From contig JAYOIK010000054.1 of the NCBI GenBank assembly GCA_038118725.1, forward strand, positions 1-37,381: 37,381 nucleotides of DNA, read 5' to 3'. This document shows, piece after piece, positions 15,936 to 24,260 of the stretch. The translations under genes and the position numbers were made by a program. This DNA comes from JADHLJ01 sp038118725 (lineage in GTDB: Bacteria > Pseudomonadota > Alphaproteobacteria > Thalassobaculales > Thalassobaculaceae). The notes beneath the pieces were generated by a model, which worked only from the letters and a program-made list of their open reading frames with translations, searched no databases and was not told the DNA's origin. Numbering within the stretch: the stretch's first letter is position 1; each line of letters begins with the position of its first letter.

Positions 15936-16754
15936 TCAGTCCGAGGCGATCGGATCCACGTCGAGGCGCGCGACCACGCCCTCCAGTTCCTTCGAGGCCG
16001 CGGGATAGTATTTCATCACCAGCGGGTCATGGCCCGGGATGATATGATCCGGCGAGTCCGCCAGCATCTCCATCGTGGTGTAGCCGTTCATCATGTCGCC
16101 GAGATTGTAGACAATGACGAAGGGGTCGCGTAGGCGGATGTTCTCGTAGAAATGCGCGCAGTCCGAGGCGACCACGACCCAGCCGCGTTGGGTCCAGACC
16201 CGCACGCACATTAGGCCGGCCGAGTGGCCACCGATCTTGTGCACGGAGAGGCCCGGAACCAGCTCCTCGTCGCCGTCGACGAAATGCACCTGATTGCCGT
16301 AGACCTTGCGGACCATCTCGCAGACATCGTCGACCTCGAAGGGACGCTGGACCGCGGGGAAGCACATGCAGCGTCCGGTCGCGTAGGACATCTCGCCGTC
16401 CTGAAGGATGAATTTTGCCTTGGGGAAATCACAGATCCCGCCGGCATGGTCGTAATGCATGTGGCTGATGATCACGTTCTCGACCTCGGCGGCGTCGATC
16501 CCCATCATCGCCAAACCCTCGGCCGGGCTGCGGAGCAACGGCGCGGCGCGCTTCTTCGCGGCGACCTCGCCAAAGCCGGTATCGACCACATAGGTGCGCT
16601 TGTCGTTCTTGATCACCCAGACGAAATAGTCGAGCGGCATCGGGCGGTCATGCTCGTCCATGTAGAGCATGTTGCCGTTGCGCGTGCGATTGGCGTTGTG
16701 GGCGTATTTCACCGCGTAGATCTCAAAGACCTCGCGCTCCTCGGATTTGCTCAT
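15936..16754 (-). CDS. N-acyl homoserine lactonase-like metallo-beta-lactamase
   Basis: This is a 272-aa MBL-fold hydrolase. The zinc motif HxHxDH is complete in SHMHYDHAGG (His98, His100, Asp102, His103), followed by further ligands in IGGHSAG, the VASDCAH aspartate and the PGHDP histidine. VVDTGFGE lies upstream as usual. Overall layout matches AHL-lactonase-type (AttM/AiiA-like) family members, which open lactone rings; the real substrate could be any lactone or ester. The start is ATG 16754 with GGGAGGAC upstream; a longer frame to 17201 is only antisense to the next gene. It is divergent from the dehydrogenase at 16864. Confidence 0.87.
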   Translation of the reverse strand: MSKSEEREVFEIYAVKYAHNANRTRNGNMLYMDEHDRPMPLDYFVWVIKNDKRTYVVDTGFGEVAAKKRAAPLLRSPAEGLAMMGIDAAEVENVIISHMHYDHAGGICDFPKAKFILQDGEMSYATGRCMCFPAVQRPFEVDDVCEMVRKVYGNQVHFVDGDEELVPGLSVHKIGGHSAGLMCVRVWTQRGWVVVASDCAHFYENIRLRDPFVIVYNLGDMMNGYTTMEMLADSPDHIIPGHDPLVMKYYPAASKELEGVVARLDVDPIASD

Positions 16755-16863
16755 GTCCCGTCCTCCCCGGTTGCGCCGACCCATGTCAGCCGCTTGAATG
16801 GCCGCAGGGTAGACAGTCACGCGCGGTCTGGACAAGCCGGGCAAGCATTCAAGGAGAACGGTT

Positions 16864-17757
16864 ATGGCGGGTATCACGGTTGGGTTTATCGGCACCGGAG
16901 CCATGGGCGAGCATATGTGCCGCAACATCGCCCAGCGCGGCGACAACACGGTCATCGCCTTCGATCTTTCGCCGGAACCCTTGGACCGGCTCGCCGAGCA
17001 TGGCGTCGAGCGGGCCCAGAGCGCCGAGGATCTGGCGCGGCGCTCGGATGTGGTGATCCTCTCCCTGCCGGGCGGCCCCGAGGTCGAGGCGATCACCGGG
17101 AATACCCTGCTCGGCGCGGCGCGGGCGGGTTGGACGGTGATCGACATGTCGACCACGCCGGTCAAGACAACGCGGGAGGTGGCGGCGCTTCTCGAGGCCA
17201 AGGGGGTCCGTTATCTCGACGCGCCGGTCGCGCGAACCCAGCAGGCGGCGATCGACGGCAATCTGTCGATCATGGTCGGCGGCGACGAGGCGGTGCTGGC
17301 GGAAGTTCGCGACGTGCTGTTGTGCATGGGGCCGGACGTCACCCATTGCGGGCCGGTAGGCTGCGGTCAGATCGCCAAGATCCTGAACAACATGGTCGTT
17401 TTCCAGAACGGCGTCGCGCTGGCCGAGGCGCTGACCATCGGTCGCCGCGCGGGCATGGATGGCGGGCATCTGCTGGACATCATCAACAAGAGTTCCGGCG
17501 GCTCCTTCGTCGGCATGAATCACGGGGTCAAGGCCATGGTTCCGGGCACCTTTCCGCTGAAGCAATTTCCCGCCCGCTACGCGTTGAAGGATCTGTCCTA
17601 CGCCCTGCTGCTGGCCGAGGACGGCGGGGTCGACGCGCCGGGCGCCGAGCTTGCCGGCACCATGCTGGAGAAGGCCATCGAGATGGGTAACGGCGAGGAA
17701 TACTGGCCGACCATCATCAAGGTCGTCGAGGCGGCGCCGGAGGACGGCGGATCGTGA
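16864..17757 (+). CDS. NAD(P)-dependent beta-hydroxyacid dehydrogenase (HIBADH/GarR family)
   Basis: This is a 297-aa enzyme. GFIGTGAMGEHM (7-18) is the N-terminal dinucleotide site, DAPVARTQQAAIDGNLSIMV (119-138) the substrate-binding region and GQIAKILNN (168-176) holds catalytic Lys172, as in 3-hydroxyisobutyrate dehydrogenase and tartronate semialdehyde reductase. The C-terminal helical domain is complete. It oxidises a beta-hydroxyacid or reduces the semialdehyde; the branch cannot be fixed by eye. AAGGAGA 8 bp before ATG supports the start. It lies divergent from the lactonase-like gene and upstream of the NIPSNAP gene, about 140 bp away. Confidence 0.88.
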   Translation: MAGITVGFIGTGAMGEHMCRNIAQRGDNTVIAFDLSPEPLDRLAEHGVERAQSAEDLARRSDVVILSLPGGPEVEAITGNTLLGAARAGWTVIDMSTTPVKTTREVAALLEAKGVRYLDAPVARTQQAAIDGNLSIMVGGDEAVLAEVRDVLLCMGPDVTHCGPVGCGQIAKILNNMVVFQNGVALAEALTIGRRAGMDGGHLLDIINKSSGGSFVGMNHGVKAMVPGTFPLKQFPARYALKDLSYALLLAEDGGVDAPGAELAGTMLEKAIEMGNGEEYWPTIIKVVEAAPEDGGS

Positions 17758-17898
17758 TCATCGCGGGGACCACCTCGGCGAATCCGGTATGGGGTTTCGC
17801 GACACGACGCGTTGCCCCGGTTCACCTGGCCTGTCATTTCATGTCAGGATCGCGCCGAACCGAATGTCACACCGGCTTATCTTACGGAGGAATCAAGA

Positions 17899-18534
17899 AT
17901 GTTGTACGAGTTTCGCACCTATACCACCGGCCCCGGACAGGCGCCGCTTCTGGCCAAATACTCCGCCGAGATCGGCCGTGAGATCCGCGGTGACGATCAC
18001 GGCAAGCTCGAGGGCTATTGGCTGACCGAGATCGGCCCGTTGAACCAGGTGATGCATCTCTGGTCCTACGAGGACATGAATCACCGCACCGAGGTGAAGG
18101 CGAAACTCGGTCAGAACAAGGCCTGGCGGGAGGAATACCTCACCAAGAGCGGGCCGCTGATTCGGCGCCAGGATAACCGACTGATGTACGCCACCAAGCC
18201 GCTGTTCAATCCGGGCACGGAAGGCAATATCTACGAATATCGGTTTTACCGCTGCAAGGTCGGCAAGGCCAAGATCTTCGCCGACGCCATTACCGCGGCC
18301 ATGCCGGTGCGCGAGCGGCATTCCAAGAATGTCTGCATCTGGATGACCGATACCGGACAGCCGAACGAAGTCTCCCATCTCTGGGTCTACAAGGACCTGA
18401 ACGACCGCGCCGCGTGCCGGGCGGCCGCGGCGGCGGATCCGGACTGGCAGGCTTTCCTGAAGGACGGCCCGGATCGCTTGGAGGAAATGAGCTCCACCAT
18501 CCTGGTGCCGTTCAGCCACTCGCCGTTGAAGTAA
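17899..18534 (+). CDS. NIPSNAP family protein with two tandem domains
   Basis: This 211-aa protein holds two copies of the NIPSNAP ferredoxin-like domain: about 1-100 (MLYEFRTYTTGPGQ, LNQVMHLWSYEDMNHR) and about 105-211 (IYEYRFYRCKVGKAK, PNEVSHLWVYKDLNDR). The two Glx-(Val)-(Ser/Met)-His-Leu-Trp stretches are internally homologous. The family has dimeric alpha/beta-barrel folds and often sits beside catabolic genes; enzymatic function is unproven. ATG 17899 is chosen for GGAGG 8 bp upstream; the longer frame from 17812 has no family features. No signal peptide. Confidence 0.88.
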   Translation: MLYEFRTYTTGPGQAPLLAKYSAEIGREIRGDDHGKLEGYWLTEIGPLNQVMHLWSYEDMNHRTEVKAKLGQNKAWREEYLTKSGPLIRRQDNRLMYATKPLFNPGTEGNIYEYRFYRCKVGKAKIFADAITAAMPVRERHSKNVCIWMTDTGQPNEVSHLWVYKDLNDRAACRAAAAADPDWQAFLKDGPDRLEEMSSTILVPFSHSPLK

Positions 18535-18547
18535 GATCGGTTGAAGA

Positions 18548-18577
18548 ATCCGGGGCGGCGGTGTCGTCGTCCCGGAT
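18548..18577. terminator. Hairpin between convergent NIPSNAP and YgjP genes
   Basis: ATCCGGG (18548-18554) pairs with CCCGGAT (18571-18577) across a 16-base GC-rich loop, within the 52-bp gap between two convergent genes. It is a plausible shared terminator but has no long T-tract on either side. Confidence 0.4.
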
Positions 18578-18586
18578 CCTATCGCT

Positions 18587-19342
18587 CTATCCGTAGCGAT
18601 GCAGCTCGGCGCCGTGGCGCTTGAGCCAGCGGCGCTGGGGCTCCCAATCGCCGACAAGTTGGCCGACCAGTCGCCAGAAGGCCGGTGAGTGATTCATTTC
18701 CACGAGATGCGCCGCTTCGTGGGCGCTGACATAGTCCAGCACCTCCTCGGGCGCGAGCACCAGCCGCCAGGAGAATGACAATCCACCCCTGGACGAACAG
18801 CTTCCCCAGCGCGAGGTGGTGTCGCGGATCGAGATCTTGGCGACCCGCCGATCAAGCGTCCTTGCATGGGCGCGGGCGCGGGGCGAGATCTCCTCGCGGG
18901 CGCGGCGCTTGAGCCAGTCCGTGACCCGCCGCGCCATGTGGTCCGCCTCTCCGCTCACGCAGAGTTCGGGCAAGGGATTCGCGTCATTGTCGGGTTCGCC
19001 GCCTTGCAGCCAAACGCCACGGCGCTGATCGGGCCGATGCCGCAATCGGATTTCGCGGCCCAGCATCGGAATCACCGCGCCGTCCTCGAAAACAATACGC
19101 TTGGGCTGCTTCGCCAGGTTCCGGGCCAGCCAGCCGGCCTGATCCTGGGCGAAACGGACCGCCCGGTCGAGCGGAGCGCCCCAGGGAACCGTTAGAACCG
19201 CCCGCTCACCCGCCGGATCGAGACGCAATCCGACCCGCTTGGCGCGCCCGCTGATCCGCACGGTAATGACCAGATCCTCGCCATTTGGCGCGGTTACCGT
19301 GATGGTTTCGGAATCGAGATTGGCCAAGATCTTGTGGTCCAC
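18587..19342 (-). CDS. YgjP-like zinc metalloprotease domain protein (M48/SprT-like, DUF45)
   Basis: This is a 251-aa protein. The zinc motif is HEAAH (208-212) followed by His218 in MNHSPAFW, and the preceding DTTSRWGSCSSRGGLSFSWR (174-193) is the signature of the YgjP/DUF45 family. The N-terminal 100 residues form the beta-rich part. Family members are presumed cytoplasmic metalloproteases with unclear substrates. The start is GTG 19342; no strong ribosome site is seen, and TTG 19327 is an alternative. It is a single gene convergent with NIPSNAP. Confidence 0.85.
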   Translation of the reverse strand: MDHKILANLDSETITVTAPNGEDLVITVRISGRAKRVGLRLDPAGERAVLTVPWGAPLDRAVRFAQDQAGWLARNLAKQPKRIVFEDGAVIPMLGREIRLRHRPDQRRGVWLQGGEPDNDANPLPELCVSGEADHMARRVTDWLKRRAREEISPRARAHARTLDRRVAKISIRDTTSRWGSCSSRGGLSFSWRLVLAPEEVLDYVSAHEAAHLVEMNHSPAFWRLVGQLVGDWEPQRRWLKRHGAELHRYG

Positions 19343-19440
19343 CGGCTAGTTCAAGCCTTTTATACCAGATCTAGCGTGATGTGGGGAGCCGTCCCGCGGA
19401 CAGGCAATGGTCATGACGACTGGAAAACCGGGAGAAGAAA

Positions 19441-19482
19441 GATGCGGCGCCTGGATTGGGGGGGAGGGGGCGGCGCCGCATC
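19441..19482. repeat. Perfect 11-bp inverted repeat with G-run loop
   Basis: GATGCGGCGCC (19441-19451) and GGCGCCGCATC (19472-19482) are exact reverse complements. The 20-base loop is TGGATTGGGGGGGAGGGGGC, unusually G-rich. It lies in the divergent promoter region and could form a stable hairpin or a G-rich structure. Confidence 0.7.
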
Positions 19483-19492
19483 AGTCTTGTCA

Positions 19493-19527
19493 TCCGCTCG
19501 GTCGTTGGGGGACTGTATCCGAGCGGA
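19493..19527. repeat. Perfect 9-bp inverted repeat
   Basis: TCCGCTCGG (19493-19501) is the reverse complement of CCGAGCGGA (19519-19527), with a 17-base loop. It immediately follows the G-loop hairpin. It may be part of the same non-coding element or a leader structure ahead of the CoA-transferase operon. Confidence 0.55.
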
Positions 19528-19729
19528 AGCCCACCGGCTCGAGGGGACGAACCGATGGTGCTCTAGATATGGGATCAATTAGGCGGGATTTCGAGGGGAT
19601 GAAGGCGAATTTGTGGCAAATCTTCTCGTGGCGCGCTAAGCAGCCCGACAAACCGTTGATCGTGGTCCGACGGGGCACGGGATTGTGAACGCGGGTGGTG
19701 AACCCGGGACTTAAACAGGGGATGTCGAC

Positions 19730-20923
19730 ATGGGCGCCAAGCCAGCTTCCGACGCTTTGAAACGCTTTACCGTTCTTGACCTGACACGGGTTCGCGCGGG
19801 ACCCACCTGCGTGCGTCAACTCGCGGATTGGGGCGCCAATGTCATCAAGGTGGAACTGCCCGAGGCGATGGAAAGCGGCAATGCCCTCGGCGGCTCGCGC
19901 CATGGCCCGGACTTCATGAACCTGCACCGCAACAAGCGGGCGATGACCCTCAATCTGAAGGACGAGCGCGGGGTGGCGCTGTTCAAGCGGCTGTGCAAGA
20001 CCGCCGATGTGGTGGTCGAGAACTATCGCCCGGACGTGAAGACCCGCCTGGGTATCGACTATGAGGCGTTGAGCGCCGAGAACCCGGCCCTGATCTATGC
20101 CAGCATCTCGGGCTTCGGCCAGGACGGCCCCTATGCCAAGCGTCCGGGCTTTGATCAGATCGCCCAGGGCATGGGCGGGGTGATGTCGATCACCGGCTTG
20201 CCGGGCCAGGGACCAGTGCGCGCCGGCATCCCGATCGCCGATCTCTGCGCCGGGCTGTTCGCCGCCCAGGGCATCATGATCGCGTTGCTGGAACGAGAGG
20301 TCTCCGGCAAGGGCCAATGGATCGACACCTCGCTCTTGCAGGCCCAGCTTTTCATGCTGGATTTCCAGGCCGCCCGCTGGCTGGTCGATGGTCATGTCCC
20401 GCAACAGGCCGGAAACAATCATCCGACCAGCATCCCGACCGGCGTGTTCACCACCAAGGACGGCTATATCAATCTCGGGGTCGCCGGCCAGGTGATCTGG
20501 AAGCGATTCTGCGATCTGATCGGGCGCGAGGACCTGCGCGACCATCCGGACTATGCCGAGCCGGATGCGCGCTCGCGCAACCGCGACGCGCTGAATGCCG
20601 AGATCGAGGAATTCATGAAGACCGAGACCACGGCGCACTGGGTAGACTTGCTGAACAAGAACGGCGTGCCCAGCGGGCCGATCTACAATATCGGCGAGGC
20701 CTTCGAGGATGAGCAGGTCAAGCATCTCGGCATGGCCCAGAAAGTCACCGGCCATGCCCGGGGGGACATGGAACTGGTCGGCCAGCCGGTGCGTCTGTCC
20801 CGTACCCCGACCAGCATGACCTTGCCGCCGCCGGAATACGGCGAGCATACCGACGAGGTGCTGAGCGAACTTGGACTGGACGCGGATGAAATCGCCGCCT
20901 TGCGCGCCGATAACGTGATCTGA
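19730..20923 (+). CDS. Class III CoA-transferase (CaiB/BaiF family)
   Basis: This is a 397-aa family III CoA-transferase. LDLTRVRAGPTCVRQLADWG (16-35) is the N-terminal CoA-side motif, NKRAMTLNLKDERG (68-81) and VVVENYRPDV (94-103) are conserved, and Asp171 in IPIADLCAG sits where the catalytic aspartate (Asp169 of formyl-CoA transferase) is found. It moves CoA between carboxylic acids; the acid is not identifiable. It is the first gene of an operon with the crotonase-like gene (55 bp) and the FadH-like reductase, so it probably activates an unsaturated or branched acid for further reduction. Confidence 0.9.
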   Translation: MGAKPASDALKRFTVLDLTRVRAGPTCVRQLADWGANVIKVELPEAMESGNALGGSRHGPDFMNLHRNKRAMTLNLKDERGVALFKRLCKTADVVVENYRPDVKTRLGIDYEALSAENPALIYASISGFGQDGPYAKRPGFDQIAQGMGGVMSITGLPGQGPVRAGIPIADLCAGLFAAQGIMIALLEREVSGKGQWIDTSLLQAQLFMLDFQAARWLVDGHVPQQAGNNHPTSIPTGVFTTKDGYINLGVAGQVIWKRFCDLIGREDLRDHPDYAEPDARSRNRDALNAEIEEFMKTETTAHWVDLLNKNGVPSGPIYNIGEAFEDEQVKHLGMAQKVTGHARGDMELVGQPVRLSRTPTSMTLPPPEYGEHTDEVLSELGLDADEIAALRADNVI

Positions 20924-20978
20924 TCCCCAAGAAAAGAGCATTCAAGGACAAGAGCATTAAAAAAGGGAGATGGAGGCC

Positions 20979-21791
20979 ATGGCGACGCAAGAGGTTATCG
21001 CGGGCGAGGAAGACCGGCTGCTGAGCGAGGTTCGCGACAGAATTGCCTGGATCACGTTCAACAATCCGGCGCGGCACAACGCCATGTCCAAGGACATGTG
21101 GGACGGGGCCGCGGCGTTGTTGGATCAATACGCCGCCGATCCGAACGTTCGAGCGATCGTCCTGACCGGCGCGGGCGATCGCGCCTTCGTGGCCGGCGCG
21201 GATATCTCGGAGTTCGAGGACAAGCGCGCCTCCGCCGAGGCCCGAAAGGCCTATGATCTCTCGGTAAGCGGGTTTCATGAGTCCTTGAACCGGGTGAACA
21301 AGCCGACGATCGCGCGGGTCAACGGCTATTGCATCGGCGGTGGCCTCGCGATCGCGATCGGCTGCGATATACGGGTCTGCTCCGATATCTCCACATTCGG
21401 GGTTCCGGCCGCGAAACTCGGTATCGGCTATAAGGCCAAGGGCATTCGCGAATTGGAGCTGTTGGTCGGCCCGGCCTTCACCGCCGAGATCTTTTATACG
21501 GCCCGCCAATTCACCGCCGAGGAAGCGCGCATCATGGGGTTGGTCAATCGCTGCGTGCCGCAAGACCAACTGGACGACACGCTCGGCGACATGCTCACCC
21601 GCATCGCCCAGAACGCGCCGCTTTCGATCCGCGCGGTCAAGGAGACCTTGATCGAACACGCCAAGCCGGAAGCGGAGTGGGATCTGTCGGCTCATTACGC
21701 GACCGTCGAGCAATGCGGCACCAGCGATGACTACACCGAGGGCCGCACCGCGTTCATGGAAAAGCGGCGTCCGAACTTCACCGGGCGCTGA
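20979..21791 (+). CDS. Crotonase-fold protein (enoyl-CoA hydratase family) lacking both hydratase glutamates
   Basis: This is a 270-aa crotonase. ATG 20979 is preferred over ATG 20970 because GGGAG lies about 9 bp ahead of it. The oxyanion-hole segment FVAGADISEFED and the NGYCIGGGLAIAIGCDIRV loop are present. The two catalytic glutamates of enoyl-CoA hydratase (Glu144 and Glu164 in the rat enzyme) correspond to Ala in GGGLAIAIG and to Ala in FGVPAAKLG. The fold can still bind an acyl-CoA, but simple hydration is unlikely; isomerase, hydrolase, lyase or decarboxylase chemistry are alternatives. It lies between a CoA-transferase and a dienoyl-CoA reductase-like gene, 18 bp before the latter. 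Confidence 0.85.
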   Translation: MATQEVIAGEEDRLLSEVRDRIAWITFNNPARHNAMSKDMWDGAAALLDQYAADPNVRAIVLTGAGDRAFVAGADISEFEDKRASAEARKAYDLSVSGFHESLNRVNKPTIARVNGYCIGGGLAIAIGCDIRVCSDISTFGVPAAKLGIGYKAKGIRELELLVGPAFTAEIFYTARQFTAEEARIMGLVNRCVPQDQLDDTLGDMLTRIAQNAPLSIRAVKETLIEHAKPEAEWDLSAHYATVEQCGTSDDYTEGRTAFMEKRRPNFTGR

Positions 21792-21809
21792 TCAAGAGGG
21801 ACGCGCGCG

Positions 21810-23846
21810 ATGACCACGGCTTTCCCGCATCTCCTCTCGCCGCTTCAGGTCGGGACCACGACCTTGAAGAACCGGATCCTCATGGGCTCGATGCATACCG
21901 GGCTCGAGGAGGCTCCGGACGGCTACGCCAAGATGGCGGCGTTCTACACCGAGCGGGCGCGAGGCGGGGCGGCGCTGATGGTCACCGGCGGGATCTCTCC
22001 CAACCGGGAGGGTCGGCTCGGGCTCGGCGACGGCGAGCCGGCGTTTCCGGAGCACGCCGGGGAGCACCGGGCCATCACCTCGGCGGTGCGCGAGGCCGGC
22101 GGCAAGATCCTGCTTCAGCTTCTGCATGCCGGGCGGTACTCCAAGCAGGAGGCCTTGGTCGCGCCCTCGCCGATCCGCGCGCCGATCAACAAATTCGAGC
22201 CTAGGGAACTCTCGGGCGAGGATATCCGGCGCACCATCGAGGAATTCGCCGACGCCACGGTGCTCGCCGCCGAGGTCGGTTATGACGGCGTCGAACTCAT
22301 GGGCTCCGAGGGTTATCTGGTCAGCGAGTTTCTCTCTCCCCGGACGAATAAGCGCACGGATGAGTGGGGCGGCTCCTGGGAGAACCGCAAGCGGCTCTTC
22401 GTCGAGATCGTCCGCCGGGCCCGCGAGAAAGCCGGCACCGATGTCATGCTGATGGCGCGGGTCTCCGTCCTGGATCTGGTCGAGGGAGGAATGACCGGCG
22501 CCGAGGCGGTGGATCTCGCCCGCTCCCTGGAACTGGCCGGCGCCGATATCCTGAATTCGGGTATCGGCTGGCACGAGGCGCGGATTCCCACGATCATGAG
22601 CTCGGTGCCCCACAACGCCTTCGTCTGGGCGACCAAGCGGATCAAGCAGGCGGTCTCGATCCCGGTGATCGCCTCGAACCGGATCAACGCGCCGGATCGC
22701 GCCGAGGCGGTGATCGCCGCGGGCGACGCCGATATGGTTTCCATGGCCAGACCGTTCCTCGCCGACGCGGATTTCGTCGCCAAGACGGCGGCGGGCAAGG
22801 CCGACGAGATCAATACCTGCATCGCCTGTAACCAGGCTTGCCTGGACAATATCTTCTCCGGTCGGATCGCGTCATGTCTGGTCAATCCGCGGGCCTGTCG
22901 GGAGACCGAGCTTGCGATCGAGCCCGCCGCGACGCCGGGCGGCTTCGCCGTGATCGGCGCTGGGCCGGGCGGCATGGCGGCGGCGGCGACCTTGGCGGAG
23001 CGTGGGCACAAGGTCACGCTCTTCGAGGCCGAGGATCGCCTAGGCGGTCAGTTCAACATGGCGATGGCTGTTCCGGGCAAGGAAGATTATGGCGAGACCA
23101 TTCGCTACTTCGCGACACGGCTGGACCGACTCGGGGTCGATATCCGTCTGGGTATCCGAGCAACCGTCGAGGACATTTCCGGCGGTGGCTTTGACGCGGT
23201 GATCCTGGCTTCCGGCGTGACGCCCCGGGTGCCTGATATTCCGGGCGCGGATCACGCCAAGGTACTGAGTTACGTGGATGTGCTGTGGCACCGCCGCCCG
23301 GTCGGCGAGAAGGTGGCGATCATCGGGGCCGGTGGAATTGGTTTCGATGTGGCGGAATTCCTGTCGCGTAACGAGGCGGCGGCCGAGAGCCAGCAGGCCG
23401 ATATCGCGGCGTTTCTCGAGGAGTGGGGCGTGGATGCGTCACTACGAGAAGCGGGAGGCGTCAGCGCCGAGGGCCCGGCGATGCGCTCGGATCGTTCGAT
23501 AACGCTCTGCCAGCGTTCCGACAAGCGCTTCGGCGCGACCTTGGGCAAGTCGACGGGGTGGGCGATCCGCGCGGCTCTGCAGATGAAGGGCGTCGAGTTC
23601 GTCGGCGGCGTCACCTATCGGGCGATCGATGAGGCGGGCCTGCATGTGATCGTCAATGACGAGGAGCGACTGATCGAGGCGGACACGGTGGTGATCTGCG
23701 CGGGTCAGGAACCCTTGCGTGATCTTCAAGCGCCACTGGAGGCGGCTGGTGTGCCGGTTCATCTCATCGGCGGCGCCGAGGAAGCCGCGGAACTCGACGC
23801 TCAGCGCGCCATCGACCAGGCGGTCCGGCTGGCGGCGCGTTTGTGA
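21810..23846 (+). CDS. FadH-like NADPH-dependent 2,4-dienoyl-CoA reductase / OYE-family oxidoreductase
   Basis: This is a 678-aa three-cofactor enzyme. Residues about 1-345 are an Old Yellow Enzyme FMN barrel (LLQLLHAGRYS, GYDGVELMGSEGYLVSEFLS). A [4Fe-4S] site follows in CIACNQACLDN with the fourth Cys in IASCLVNPR (about 338-360). Then come an FAD Rossmann domain (GFAVIGAGPGGMAAAATLAE) and an NADPH domain (VAIIGAGGIGFDVAEFL). Layout and length match FadH and related trimethylamine dehydrogenase-type enzymes. In this operon, reduction of an unsaturated acyl-CoA made by the upstream CoA-transferase is the simplest reading. Confidence 0.9.
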   Translation: MTTAFPHLLSPLQVGTTTLKNRILMGSMHTGLEEAPDGYAKMAAFYTERARGGAALMVTGGISPNREGRLGLGDGEPAFPEHAGEHRAITSAVREAGGKILLQLLHAGRYSKQEALVAPSPIRAPINKFEPRELSGEDIRRTIEEFADATVLAAEVGYDGVELMGSEGYLVSEFLSPRTNKRTDEWGGSWENRKRLFVEIVRRAREKAGTDVMLMARVSVLDLVEGGMTGAEAVDLARSLELAGADILNSGIGWHEARIPTIMSSVPHNAFVWATKRIKQAVSIPVIASNRINAPDRAEAVIAAGDADMVSMARPFLADADFVAKTAAGKADEINTCIACNQACLDNIFSGRIASCLVNPRACRETELAIEPAATPGGFAVIGAGPGGMAAAATLAERGHKVTLFEAEDRLGGQFNMAMAVPGKEDYGETIRYFATRLDRLGVDIRLGIRATVEDISGGGFDAVILASGVTPRVPDIPGADHAKVLSYVDVLWHRRPVGEKVAIIGAGGIGFDVAEFLSRNEAAAESQQADIAAFLEEWGVDASLREAGGVSAEGPAMRSDRSITLCQRSDKRFGATLGKSTGWAIRAALQMKGVEFVGGVTYRAIDEAGLHVIVNDEERLIEADTVVICAGQEPLRDLQAPLEAAGVPVHLIGGAEEAAELDAQRAIDQAVRLAARL

Positions 23847-24260
23847 GGGTTGAGGTTCCCTGTTTGCACGGGACGATGGAGATCGAGACCACGCCGGAAA
23901 GCCGTGCCGTCTCCCCAGCCGTCGCCCTGACGGAGGTTAGGGCTTCTTCCGTTTTCGTGGCCGGGCTGTCGGGAGGTGGAAATTTCGACGTGACGGAATG
24001 ATCGCTGGCGATTGCGGCCCGAGCCCTGACCTTCGTCAGGGCGACGGTGGAGAGAGGGTCGCCCTCATTCCCGTCGCCCTTGCGAAGGCAAGGGCTTGTG
24101 CCGTGAGCGTCGACCACGCGGGAGATTTTCAAGCCTCAACCGTATGAGAAATGCAGTTGCCGACCTTCGTCAGGGCGGCGGAGTGGGATAAGCCACCAAG
24201 AGGTCGGGACGATAGCGAGATCGCGGGCGCCCGACGTCGACAGCGCGCTTTTCCTCGCCG
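23847..24260. repeat. Array of four dispersed-palindrome copies in a convergent gap
   Basis: This 414-bp gap between FadH (+) and Memo-AMMECR1 (-) contains no convincing gene. Four related units occur in alternating orientation: GTCGCCCTGACGGAGGTTAG (from about 23921), its inverted relative CCTGACCTTCGTCAGGGCGA (about 24026-24045), CCGTCGCCCTTGCGAAGGCA (about 24072) and CCTTCGTCAGGGCGGCGG (about 24164-24181). They belong to the same family as 8813-8908 and 26920-27013. Such clusters would fold into several hairpins and probably end transcription from both sides. Confidence 0.65.

Larger units (their letters stand above)
19343..19729. other. Intergenic region with two hairpins, no gene seen
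   Basis: This 387-bp gap separates the YgjP gene (-) from the CoA-transferase (+), so it must hold promoters for both. The short frames inside (19334-19582, 19407-19688) are low-complexity Gly/Arg-rich and not convincing. It contains two long perfect inverted repeats (19441-19482 and 19493-19527). AGGGG about 9 bp before ATG 19730 is the CoA-transferase ribosome site. Confidence 0.6.

Noticed and set aside
16755..17201. N-terminal extension of the lactonase-like gene to 17201
   Set aside because: The extra 149 codons are antisense to the dehydrogenase; ATG 16754 has a strong ribosome site and family start.
16224..17690. 488-codon plus-strand frame
   Set aside because: Antisense to the lactonase-like gene, then in another frame over the dehydrogenase; no family features.
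19334..19688. Small frames ahead of the CoA-transferase
   Set aside because: They run through the hairpins and G-runs, with low-complexity translation.
19490..20941. 483-codon minus-strand frame
   Set aside because: Antisense shadow of the class III CoA-transferase.
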